64,000 nt of DNA from JAWWPG01 sp038254365 (GTDB lineage Bacteria > Actinomycetota > Actinomycetes > Propionibacteriales > Nocardioidaceae): positions 22,529 to 86,528 of the forward strand of contig JBBSGI010000008.1 in the NCBI GenBank assembly GCA_038254365.1, written 5' to 3'. The translations under genes and the position numbers were made by a program. Positions 30,327 through 38,015 of the stretch are shown here, in pieces. The first letter of the stretch is position 1. Each line of letters begins with the position of its first letter. The notes below the pieces were generated by a model. It was given only the letters and a program-made list of their open reading frames with translations, was not told the origin of the DNA and ran no database searches.

Positions 30327-31784
30327 ATGGCGATGACATGGAAGGTCGTGTACGGCGGCAGGACCCCGCCGCCCGGGAAGGCGGTGGCCCCCGACGAGCG
30401 GCTGTCCTGGGGTCGGACGGTCGGGCTGGGGGCCCAGCACGTGGTCGCGATGTTCGGTGCCACCTTCGTGTTCCCGTTGATCATGGGGCTCAACCCCCAG
30501 CTGGCGATCATGATGAGCGGTATCGCGACGATCTGCTTCCTGCTGATCGTGCAAGGGAAGGTGCCGAGCTACCTGGGCACCAGCGCATCCTTCGTCGGCG
30601 GGGTGGTCGCGATCCGCGGTCAGGGCGGTGACTCCTCCGACGTGACCGGCGCGATCCTGATCGCCGGCCTAGTGCTGCTGCTGGTCGGCGTGCTGATCCA
30701 CTTCGCCGGGTCCCACGTACTGCACGCCGTTCTTCCCCCCGCGGTGACCGGAGCGGTCGTCATGCTGATCGGGTTCAACCTGGCACCGGTGGTGGCCAAC
30801 ATCTACTGGCCCCAGGACCAGTGGGTGGCCCTGGCGACGATGGCGTTCGTCATCTTGGTCGCGGTCGGGGTTCGCGGTTTCCTCGGCCGGATCGCGATCT
30901 TCCTCGGGCTGACCTTCGGCTACCTCTTGTCGTGGTTCAACGACCATGTGTTCGGCCAGATCACCTCGTTCGACCCAGCGGCGAACAAGGTCACCACCCA
31001 CGACCGGGTCAGCTGGGCGGGCGTCAAGGCGGCCGACTGGATCGGCTTCCCGCCGCACACCGACACCACGCCCGGCGGCGTGGTGGGGTGGCACTTCCCG
31101 AGCTTCTCGGTCACGTTCACCCTGCTCGTGCTGCCCGCGGTGATCGCGCTGATCGCGGAGAACACCGGGCATGTGAAGGCGGTCGCGGAGATGACCGACC
31201 GCGACCTCAACCCGGTCATGGGTCGGGCCATCGCCGCCGACGGGTTCGGCACGGCGCTGGCAAGCACGTTCGGCGGCTCGCCGACGACGACGTACGCCGA
31301 GAACATCGGAGTGATGGCGGCCACCCGGGTCTATTCCACGGCGGCCTACTACGTCGCCGCTCTGGTCGCGATTGTGTTCGGCTTGAGCCCGAAATTCGGC
31401 GCGCTCGTCGCGTCGACGCCGGGCGGCGTGCTCGGCGGCATCACCGTGGTGCTCTACGGCATGATCGGCCTGCTCGGTGCGAAGATCTGGAAGGAGAACG
31501 ACGTCGACTTCGGCAATCCGATCAACCTGGTGCCGCTGGCGGCCGGGATCGTCATCGCGATCGGCAACACCACCCTCAAGGTCACCGACAACTTCGAGCT
31601 CACCGGCATCGCGCTCGGCACCATCGTGGTGCTGGTCTTCTACCATCTGTGCCGCACCATCGCGCCCTCTCATCTTCGCGAGGGCACCATGCTTGCGGTG
31701 GGGCAGCAGGGGATGTACGAGGTCGACGACGACCAACCCGGAGCCCATCGCGACCAACCCGGAGCCCATCGCGACCAGACCTGA
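30327..31784 (+). CDS. NCS2 family permease, uracil (UraA/PyrP) type
   Basis: A 485-residue membrane protein with 12-14 helices. UraA-like signatures are QHVVAMFGATFVFPLIMGLN, the substrate-binding AENTGH (equivalent to the Glu/His of UraA TM8), and GGSPTTTYAENIGVMAATRVYS around TM10. The GGxPNTTYxENIG-type motif and length favour uracil over xanthine. It should import uracil or a close pyrimidine by proton symport. It is divergent from the fdrA trio and heads the molybdenum hydroxylase genes, 18 nt upstream. The tail holds a tandem QPGAHRD duplication. Confidence 0.9.
   Translation: MAMTWKVVYGGRTPPPGKAVAPDERLSWGRTVGLGAQHVVAMFGATFVFPLIMGLNPQLAIMMSGIATICFLLIVQGKVPSYLGTSASFVGGVVAIRGQGGDSSDVTGAILIAGLVLLLVGVLIHFAGSHVLHAVLPPAVTGAVVMLIGFNLAPVVANIYWPQDQWVALATMAFVILVAVGVRGFLGRIAIFLGLTFGYLLSWFNDHVFGQITSFDPAANKVTTHDRVSWAGVKAADWIGFPPHTDTTPGGVVGWHFPSFSVTFTLLVLPAVIALIAENTGHVKAVAEMTDRDLNPVMGRAIAADGFGTALASTFGGSPTTTYAENIGVMAATRVYSTAAYYVAALVAIVFGLSPKFGALVASTPGGVLGGITVVLYGMIGLLGAKIWKENDVDFGNPINLVPLAAGIVIAIGNTTLKVTDNFELTGIALGTIVVLVFYHLCRTIAPSHLREGTMLAVGQQGMYEVDDDQPGAHRDQPGAHRDQT
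31731..31772 (+). repeat. Tandem 21-bp direct repeat in the permease 3' end
   Basis: Two identical 21-bp units beginning GACCAACCCGGAGCCCATCG lie head to tail just before the permease stop. They encode DQPGAHRDQPGAHR in the hydrophilic cytoplasmic tail. The length is a multiple of three, so the frame is kept. It looks like a recent slippage duplication. Confidence 0.9.
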
Positions 31785-31802
31785 ACCGGAGGCGGCTCAC
31801 CG

Positions 31803-32693
31803 GTGAAACCAGCACCCTTCGACTACCACCGGGCGAGCAGCGCCGAGGAAGCCGCCGTGCTGCTCGCCCAGACCGGCGGCAAGGTGCTCGCGGGGGGCCA
31901 GAGCCTGGTCCCGTTGATGTCGATGCGGCTGGCCTCGCCCCCTGCGCTGGTCGACATCAACGCGGTCCCCGGCCTGGACCTGATCGCATTGGACGAGACC
32001 GCGGTGCGCATCGGGGCCACGGTTCGCCATCGGTCCCTCGAGCTGCACGACCGGGTGCACGCGGCGAACCCGCTACTGCGCCAGGCCCTCTGCCAGGTTG
32101 CCCATCCGACGATCCGCAACCGGGGTACGACGGTCGGTAGCCTGGTCCACGCGGACCCGGCCGCGGAGATGCCGGCCGTGCTCGCGTTGCTGGCCGGTGA
32201 GGTGGCCGTGGTCGGCCCCGGAGGCAGTCGCCGCAGCATCCCCGCGACCGAGCTCTTCACCGGTCCGTTGGAGACGGCGCTGCGGCCCGACGAGGTCGCC
32301 GTCAGCGCGGCCTTCCCCCATCCGCCGCCAGGGAGCGGAACCAGCTGGGTCGAGCTGTCCCGACGCAAGGGTGACTACGCTCTTGTCGGGGTCGGGGCCG
32401 TGATAACCCTCGACCCGCAGGGTCTCTTGCGGTCGGCCCGCCTTGCCCTGGTCAGCGTTGCCGCTACGCCGCTGGTCGTCGACGTGTCCAACGCGGCCGG
32501 GCCGACGCCGTACAGCGACGTGGACTGGACCTCCGGCGTCGAGCAGGTCGACGCCGCGATCGACCCCGAGCAGGACATCCATGCCAGCGCGGAGTACCGA
32601 CGACGGCTGGCCCGGGTGCTCGCGCACCGGGCGCTGGACCAGGCTCTGCGTGCCGCGTCCACGAGCTCCCACGGAGTGCCGGCCGATGGCTGA
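31803..32693 (+). CDS. Molybdenum hydroxylase FAD subunit (xanthine dehydrogenase/CoxM family)
   Basis: The medium subunit of a xanthine-oxidase-family enzyme, passing electrons from the iron-sulfur subunit to the acceptor. The 296-residue protein has the FAD motifs AGGQSLVPLM (about 32-41) and the second phosphate-binding TTVGSLVHADPAAEMP (about 111-126), plus a C-terminal CO-dehydrogenase flavoprotein domain. GTG start. Its stop overlaps the next gene by 8 nt. In context it probably belongs to a uracil or pyrimidine dehydrogenase. Confidence 0.92.
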   Translation: MKPAPFDYHRASSAEEAAVLLAQTGGKVLAGGQSLVPLMSMRLASPPALVDINAVPGLDLIALDETAVRIGATVRHRSLELHDRVHAANPLLRQALCQVAHPTIRNRGTTVGSLVHADPAAEMPAVLALLAGEVAVVGPGGSRRSIPATELFTGPLETALRPDEVAVSAAFPHPPPGSGTSWVELSRRKGDYALVGVGAVITLDPQGLLRSARLALVSVAATPLVVDVSNAAGPTPYSDVDWTSGVEQVDAAIDPEQDIHASAEYRRRLARVLAHRALDQALRAASTSSHGVPADG

Positions 32694-33258
32694 CATCGGA
32701 GGTGAACGCGGGCACGAGATCACGCTGGTCGTCAACGGCGTGCCGCACCGGCTGACCGTGCCGGCCCGGCGACTGCTCTCCGACGCGCTGCGGCACGACC
32801 TGCGGCTCACCGGCACGCACGTGGGCTGCGAACACGGCGTGTGCGGAGCCTGCACGGTGCTGGTCGACGGTCTGCCCACGCGGTCCTGCCTCGTGTTCGC
32901 GGTCTCGCTGGACGGCGCGCGGGTGACGACGGTCGAGGGATGCACCCGACCGGGCGGCCAGCTCGGCGCCGTACAGCAGGCTTTCCACGATTGCCATGCC
33001 CTCCAGTGCGGGTTCTGCACACCGGGCTTCATCACCACGATCACGGCGTTCCTCGAGACGGACCCCGATCCCACCGAGGCGGAGGCCCGGGATGCCATCG
33101 GCGGCAACCTGTGCCGTTGCACCGGCTACCAGAACATCGTGGCGGCGGTACTGCGTGCTGCCGAGATCCGCCGCGAGTCCCCCCGCGAACTGCGGGAAAC
33201 TGGCTCGGTTGACGCGGCCGAAGTCGACCACTTTCCCGCAGTTCCGGGGGAGCGGTGA
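32686..33258 (+). CDS. Molybdenum hydroxylase [2Fe-2S] subunit
   Basis: The small subunit (190 residues) of the same enzyme. It carries two [2Fe-2S] clusters: a plant-ferredoxin-type one on C48, C53, C56 and C68 (GCEHGVCGACTVLVDG) and the alpha-helical-domain one on C108, C111, C143 and C145 (QCGFCTPGF, CRCTGYQN). All eight ligands are present. The tail after residue 160 is longer than usual and carries no motif I know. It overlaps both neighbours (8 nt and 4 nt). Confidence 0.95.
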   Translation: MADIGGERGHEITLVVNGVPHRLTVPARRLLSDALRHDLRLTGTHVGCEHGVCGACTVLVDGLPTRSCLVFAVSLDGARVTTVEGCTRPGGQLGAVQQAFHDCHALQCGFCTPGFITTITAFLETDPDPTEAEARDAIGGNLCRCTGYQNIVAAVLRAAEIRRESPRELRETGSVDAAEVDHFPAVPGER

Positions 33259-35654
33259 CCGTGACGACGAAGCTTTTCGGCCAACGGGTGCCCCGGGTCG
33301 AGGACCCGCGGCTGCTGCGCGGCGAGGGACGCTACCTCGACGACCTGGGACACGACGCGCTCGCTGCGGCCTTTGTGCGCAGCCCGCACGCCCACGCGCG
33401 GATCACCGGTATCGACGTCTCCGCTGCGTTGGACGTCGACGGCCTGGCCGCGATCTACACCTACGACGATCTCGAGGGTCTCACCGGGCAGCCGCTGCCG
33501 CTGCTCATCCCCCACCCCGCGTTGACCCACGGGCGAACGCCGTACCCGCTGGCGCGGGACGAGGTCAACCACGTCGGTGAAGCCATCGTCATGGTGGTGG
33601 CGCGCGACCGCTACCTGGCCGAGGACGCGGCCGGGCTGGTCGAGATTACCTACGAGACACTGCCCCAGGTGGTGGGCATCGACGCAGCCCGGGCGGCAAA
33701 CCAGCTGGTGCACGACGATGTGCCCGGCAACGTGGCGGCGACCATGGTCCAGGAGGTCGGCGATGCCGCGGCGACGATCGCCGCCGCCGCCCACTACGGC
33801 CGGCTGCGGTTGACCATCGAGCGCAGCGCATCCACGCCGCTGGAAGGCAAAGGGGTGCTGGCCCGTTGGGACCCCGACGACCGCTCGCTGCTCGTGCACA
33901 CCTCCACCCAGACGTCCACCAGCGTCCGGCAGGCACTGGCGGCACGGCTGGGCCTCCCGGTCGACCGGGTCGAGGTCGTTACTCCCGACGTCGGTGGTGG
34001 CTTCGGGGTGAAGATCGTCCATCCGTGGCCGGAGGAGGTGCTGGTGCCGTGGGCCGCCATGCGGCTGGGCCGGCCGGTGAAGTGGACGGAGGACCGCCGG
34101 GAGCACTTCGTCTCGTCCGCCCACGAGCGTGGTCAGCTGCACGAGGTCGAGTACGGGTACGACGACGAGGGACGCCTGCGGGGGTTGTCGGTGCGCTTCT
34201 GGCACGACAACGGCGCCTACACGCCGTACGGGCTGATCGTGCCGATCATCACCTCGACCCAGCTGCTCGGGCCGTACAAGCCCGGTGCCTACCGGGTGGA
34301 GTTCCAAAGCCTCTACACGAACACCGTCATCGTGACGCCCTACCGCGGCGCGGGGCGGCCGCAGGGCTGCTTCGTGATGGAGCGGGTGATCGACGCGATC
34401 GCCCGCGACCTCGGGCTGGACCGCGCCGACGTCCGAGAGCGGAACTTCATCCGGGCCGACGAGATGCCCTTCGACCACGGACTGGTGTTCCAGGACGGCC
34501 GGCCGCTGGTCTACGACTCCGGGGACTTCGCGGCCTCGCTGGCGATGCTGAAGCGGTTGGTCGGCTGGGACGACTTCGAGGCGTTCCGGGTAGCGCGGGC
34601 GGCGGAGGGACGCACAGTCGGGATCGGGCTGGCCTGCTACGTCGAGGGCACCGGGGTCGGCCCCTACGAGGGTGGCCACGTGCGGGTCGAAACCGATGGC
34701 AGCGTGGTGGTGTCGACCGGGCTCACCTCGCAGGGCCAGGGACACCAGACCATGCTGGCGCAGATCGTCGCGGACGAGCTGGGGGTGGCGATCGACCGGG
34801 TCAGCGTCACCACGGGTGACACCCGACGCTTCAAGTACGCCGTGGGCACGTTCGCGTCCCGGACCGCGGTGATGTCGGGCAGTGCGGTCGCGCTGACCGC
34901 GCGGAAGGTCCGGGAGAAGGCGCTGCTGGTCGCCGCGGAGGCGCTCGAGGCATCACCTGAGGACCTCGAGATCGAGGACGGTGTCGTGCGGGTGCGGGGC
35001 GCCCCAGCACCGGGGATCGAGCTCGGGACGATCGCGGTGCTCGCCAACCCGTTGCGCTACGCCTTCGACGAGGGTGCCGCCCTGGCCACCCCGTTCGCCG
35101 GGCTGGCCGACCCCGACAGGCCACCCGTCGCCGAGGGCGAGCAGCCCGGCCTCGAGAGCACCGCCTACTACTCCCCGGTTCGATCGACATTCGCGAACGG
35201 CATGCACGCCGTGGTGGTGGAAACCGACCCCGAGACGGCCGAGATCACCATCCTGCGCTACTGCGTCGTGCATGACTGCGGCACGGTGATCAACCCGATG
35301 ATCGTCGAGGGGCAGATCCACGGTGGCGTGGCCCAGGGTGTGGGCGGCGCGCTCTACGAACGCATGGCGTACGACGAGTCAGGCCAGCTGGTGAACGCCT
35401 CGTTCATGGACTTCCTGATGCCGTATGCGAGCGAGGTGCCGACCATCGAGATCGACCACCTGGAGACGCCGTCGCCGCTGAACCCGCTCGGCGTAAAGGG
35501 CGCGGGGGAGGCTGGGGTGATCCCCGGCTCCGCCGCGATCGCCTCGGCGATCGAGGACGCCGAGGGGATCGTGATCGCGGCGATGCCGATCAGCCCCAGC
35601 GACCTGTTCGCCCTCCGGGGGGCCCGCCGCGCCGCTGCGCCCGGAGGCGTTTGA
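33255..35654 (+). CDS. Molybdenum hydroxylase large (Moco) subunit, candidate uracil dehydrogenase
   Basis: The catalytic subunit, 799 residues, binding molybdopterin cytosine dinucleotide. Landmarks are FGQRVPRVEDPRLLRGEGRY at the N-terminus, VTPDVGGGFGVK (about 250), YRGAGRPQG at 363-371 and the catalytic Glu752 in GVKGAGEAG. The RGAGRP loop differs from the AYRCSFR of true CO dehydrogenases, so the substrate is an N-heterocycle or aldehyde rather than CO. Placement behind a uracil permease and in a cluster with a barbiturase suggests oxidation of uracil (or thymine) to barbiturate; this is inferred. The stop is directly followed by a palindromic repeat. Confidence 0.92.
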   Translation: MTVTTKLFGQRVPRVEDPRLLRGEGRYLDDLGHDALAAAFVRSPHAHARITGIDVSAALDVDGLAAIYTYDDLEGLTGQPLPLLIPHPALTHGRTPYPLARDEVNHVGEAIVMVVARDRYLAEDAAGLVEITYETLPQVVGIDAARAANQLVHDDVPGNVAATMVQEVGDAAATIAAAAHYGRLRLTIERSASTPLEGKGVLARWDPDDRSLLVHTSTQTSTSVRQALAARLGLPVDRVEVVTPDVGGGFGVKIVHPWPEEVLVPWAAMRLGRPVKWTEDRREHFVSSAHERGQLHEVEYGYDDEGRLRGLSVRFWHDNGAYTPYGLIVPIITSTQLLGPYKPGAYRVEFQSLYTNTVIVTPYRGAGRPQGCFVMERVIDAIARDLGLDRADVRERNFIRADEMPFDHGLVFQDGRPLVYDSGDFAASLAMLKRLVGWDDFEAFRVARAAEGRTVGIGLACYVEGTGVGPYEGGHVRVETDGSVVVSTGLTSQGQGHQTMLAQIVADELGVAIDRVSVTTGDTRRFKYAVGTFASRTAVMSGSAVALTARKVREKALLVAAEALEASPEDLEIEDGVVRVRGAPAPGIELGTIAVLANPLRYAFDEGAALATPFAGLADPDRPPVAEGEQPGLESTAYYSPVRSTFANGMHAVVVETDPETAEITILRYCVVHDCGTVINPMIVEGQIHGGVAQGVGGALYERMAYDESGQLVNASFMDFLMPYASEVPTIEIDHLETPSPLNPLGVKGAGEAGVIPGSAAIASAIEDAEGIVIAAMPISPSDLFALRGARRAAAPGGV

Positions 35655-35730
35655 GTGGTGCACTACGCAGGTGCCCCTCAAGCCACCCAAATCTGAGTGG
35701 CTTGAGGGATCCCTCGGTGGTGCACCACCC
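35655..35730. repeat. 76-nt palindromic repeat, copy A
   Basis: It begins GTGGTGCACTAC and ends GGTGGTGCACCACCC. Its core is a perfect 12-bp inverted repeat, CCCTCAAGCCAC (35675-35686) with GTGGCTTGAGGG (35697-35708) around a 10-nt loop. It starts on the base after the Moco subunit stop. Its reverse complement resembles copy B at 36879 over the full 76 nt. It could serve as a transcription terminator for the dehydrogenase operon, although no T run follows. Confidence 0.85.
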
Positions 35731-35775
35731 AAGCGTGAAAGGCCTGCGGGAAGCTCGGCCCTCGGGCGCCGGCTC

Positions 35776-36780
35776 TCACGCGGATCGGTCCATGCGAGAT
35801 CGCGTGCGTGCCGCGTCCTGGGACCGGATCTCGTGCCACAGGCGGGCACTCGCCCGACCGAAGGCGTCGGGCATGGTGTCCCTCCAGACGATGCGGCTGA
35901 CTCCGAAGCCCGCTCCTCGAATCTCGTCCTCGCGTTGCTTCTCGTCCCAGACGACGTCGTCCGCGCTGACCGCGACTCCATTGAGGTTGACCTGACTTCG
36001 GTACTTCAGCTTGCCGTCGCACTCGAAGCAGTGGTGGAAGCGCGGTGAGTAGAGGTCGACGAACACGCTTGTTCCGGTGAGCAGGCGGACCTTGTACTGC
36101 GGTCTTACGTCGGTGATGCCCATGTTCTTCACCAGTATCCGCGCCAACGACTCGAGGGGTGTCTCTGCGCGACCGTCGGCGTCCCCCACAACGGCCGCGC
36201 GAATGCGAGCGTGCGAGTCATGCAAGAACCGCGGCATGGCCTGGGTCAACTGCTCCCTGGTCACCAGTCTCGCCAGTGCGACATCGGCCATCACCAAGCC
36301 CGTCCGGTAGCCGAACTCGGAGGCTACGTCCAGAACCGTCCGTTCGACAGTTGTCACAGGAAGGCCGCCGACGGACGTGATCTCGTCGGCATCGAGTTCG
36401 CCACAATGGTGCTTGATGCCCGCGACGGTCCTGGTGAGTCGGCGGTCGTGGATGCGCAGTCGGGTCAGATGCGTGAGGCCATCGTTGACGTCGTACAGCG
36501 GGAGTTCGTACGCGCGGCCGGCGGAGGAGTGGCTCAAGACGCTGCCCTCGTCACACACCAACAAGGCCGCTCGGTCAAGCAAGGATGCCTGCTTGGCTGC
36601 TGAGTGCGCTTCCCACTGGCGGCGGTTCGCATAGATGCCGTACCGGATACGAATCCAAGGTCCGTCCTGGCGACGCGTCAACCAGGCGAACTCCTTGGGA
36701 GTACAGCCGGAAGTGATCGCCTGATGACGGGCGAAGATGCCACCTTGACGCTCGATCACGGACTGCAGCGAGGTGCCCAT
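35776..36780 (-). CDS. AbiEi-like antitoxin-family protein with C-terminal endonuclease-like domain
   Basis: A 334-residue protein. The N-terminal part (about 1-75, SVIERQGGIFARHQAITSG, with WIRIRYGIYA) resembles the winged-helix AbiEi domain of type IV toxin-antitoxin systems. The C-terminal part (about 220-310) resembles DUF559/Vsr-type PD-(D/E)XK folds: FVDLYSP, HHCFECDGKLKY, and VVWDEKQREDEIRGAGFGV. No AbiEii toxin gene is adjacent. Such solitary proteins are common and numerous in actinobacteria, role unknown. ATG 36780 is preferred because reading further upstream runs into repeat B. The gene lies alone between two repeats. Confidence 0.75.
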   Translation of the reverse strand: MGTSLQSVIERQGGIFARHQAITSGCTPKEFAWLTRRQDGPWIRIRYGIYANRRQWEAHSAAKQASLLDRAALLVCDEGSVLSHSSAGRAYELPLYDVNDGLTHLTRLRIHDRRLTRTVAGIKHHCGELDADEITSVGGLPVTTVERTVLDVASEFGYRTGLVMADVALARLVTREQLTQAMPRFLHDSHARIRAAVVGDADGRAETPLESLARILVKNMGITDVRPQYKVRLLTGTSVFVDLYSPRFHHCFECDGKLKYRSQVNLNGVAVSADDVVWDEKQREDEIRGAGFGVSRIVWRDTMPDAFGRASARLWHEIRSQDAARTRSRMDRSA

Positions 36781-36878
36781 GGCCTGAGTGTGGGCTCCCT
36801 GGCGCATCAGCCGCCCTGGGCCGACGCCGAGCTGTGGACGAACGGCGCCTGTGGACAGGTAGCGGATCCGGGCCATTT

Positions 36879-36954
36879 GGGTGGTGTGCCACTCAAGCTG
36901 CCCCCAAGCCACGCAAGTCTGGGGGGCTCAAGGGCAATCTGGGTGGTGCACCAT
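36879..36954. repeat. 76-nt palindromic repeat, copy B
   Basis: It begins GGGTGGTGTGCCAC and ends GGGTGGTGCACCAT, with an interrupted internal palindrome (CCCCCAAGCCAC against GGGGGGCTCAAGGG). It is the same length as copy A and similar to the reverse complement of it, so the two copies face each other around the AbiEi-like gene. The outer TGGTGCACCA ends are themselves palindromic. It may be a REP/MITE-like element. Confidence 0.8.
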
Positions 36955-37039
36955 GCGCACCGCCGTCCTCGGTGACCGCGCCTCGGTGCTCGGTGCCCTG
37001 CTGCTGGCTCTCGACAGTGTGGAGCCCGTGCTGCCGTAA
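36953..37039 (+). pseudogene. Possible C-terminal remnant of a ROK-family protein
   Basis: A 28-codon open stretch, MRTAVLGDRASVLGALLLALDSV and a short tail, resembles the last residues of ROK-family repressors and kinases (LGxRAxVLGALxLAL). It emerges directly from repeat B with no upstream coding sequence, as if the repeat had replaced the rest of the gene. Short, so low confidence. Confidence 0.35.
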
Positions 37040-37347
37040 CCTCCCTTTGGTCGATTGGTGCCCTGCTGCGCCGACGGATCCTTGGGATGGTCTGCCGCTT
37101 CTCAGCATCCAGGGCGACGGCCTGGCCTTCGGGGGATCCCCACGCCACGTACCCAGGTCTCCTACTCACCGGCCGACCGGAGGCACGGTGAGCCGATACC
37201 GAGCGCGACCTGCTGGCAGCCGGCTACCAGCTTCACCGACACCACGGTGAAGGTCCCCAACCCGATGTACTACATCCCCTGACCATCGCAGGGTGCTCAT
37301 CGCCAGAACCTGGGCGGGCCGGTCCCGGGCCGCCTAGGTTGGAGCCT
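37040..37347. other. Intergenic stretch without a supported gene
   Basis: About 300 nt between the ROK-like remnant and the CoxG-like gene. Its weakly coding end (SFTDTTVKVPNPMYYIP before a stop at 37282) may be the tail of another lost gene, but I cannot assign it. No clear promoter, terminator or RNA structure is evident. It probably holds the promoter of the following CoxG-amidase-hyuAB genes. Confidence 0.5.
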
Positions 37348-37986
37348 GTGAGGATCACCGGCACCGCTACGCTGCACGCGTCCCGGGCCGACGTCTGGGA
37401 CGCCCTCAACGACGCGGCCGTCCTGGTCACGACGATCCCCGGCTGCGAGCGTCTGGAAGAGGTGGCGCCGGACTCCTACACGATGACCGTCTCGGCCGGC
37501 GTCGGGTCGATCAGGGGCGTCTACCGCGGCGAGGTGCGGCTCGGTGACAAACAGCATCCGGAGCAGTTCGTCCTGCACGCCTCGGGGGCCGGCACGCCTG
37601 GCACGCTGAGCGCCGACGTGCTCGTCACCTTGTCCGAGATGGAGCCCACGACGACCGCGGTAACCTACGACGCCGACGCCGTCGTCGGGGGCCTGGTCGC
37701 CGGCGTCGGACAACGCATGATCGCCGGGGTGGCCAAGAAGACGGCCGCCGAGTTCTTCGGCGCCGTCGAGACCGCGCTCGCGGGGGCCCACGTGGACGAC
37801 TCCCCCCAAGCCGGTACGACGACCTCCCGCCCGTCGGCCGTCGCCAAGCCGGGGGTCTTCACGGCCCCTCGCCTCACCGGGGTCCCGCAGCCGGGATCGT
37901 TCCGTAGCGGGGCCGTCTTGGGCGCCACCGCGGCGTTGCTCGGTGCCGTGGTCGGCGGCTGGCTGTCCGGCCGCCGGCGGGCCTGA
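37348..37986 (+). CDS. CoxG/SRPBCC-family protein with C-terminal membrane anchor
   Basis: A 212-residue protein. Residues 1-150 form an SRPBCC (START-like) domain of the CoxG type: VWDALNDAAVLVTTIPGCERLEEV and GVGQRMIAGVAKKTAAEFF. A Pro/Ser linker and one C-terminal helix (ATAALLGAVVGGWLSG) follow. CoxG-like proteins accompany molybdenum hydroxylases and are thought to tether or mature them. Here the gene lies 1.7 kb from the three hydroxylase subunits, interrupted by the repeat-flanked islet. GTG 37348 aligns with the family start; TTG 37339 is the alternative. Confidence 0.85.
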   Translation: MRITGTATLHASRADVWDALNDAAVLVTTIPGCERLEEVAPDSYTMTVSAGVGSIRGVYRGEVRLGDKQHPEQFVLHASGAGTPGTLSADVLVTLSEMEPTTTAVTYDADAVVGGLVAGVGQRMIAGVAKKTAAEFFGAVETALAGAHVDDSPQAGTTTSRPSAVAKPGVFTAPRLTGVPQPGSFRSGAVLGATAALLGAVVGGWLSGRRRA

Positions 37987-38015
37987 CCACATCCCCAACG
38001 TTCGGAGCCACCACC

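Noticed and set aside
31803..35654. Aerobic CO dehydrogenase (coxMSL)
   Set aside because: The large subunit has RGAGRPQG instead of the AYRCSFR active-site loop, and coxDEF-type maturation genes are absent apart from a CoxG-like protein.
35675..35708. Simple intrinsic terminator after the Mo hydroxylase
   Set aside because: The stem is strong but lacks a T run and is part of a 76-nt element repeated at 36879, so it was annotated as a repeat.
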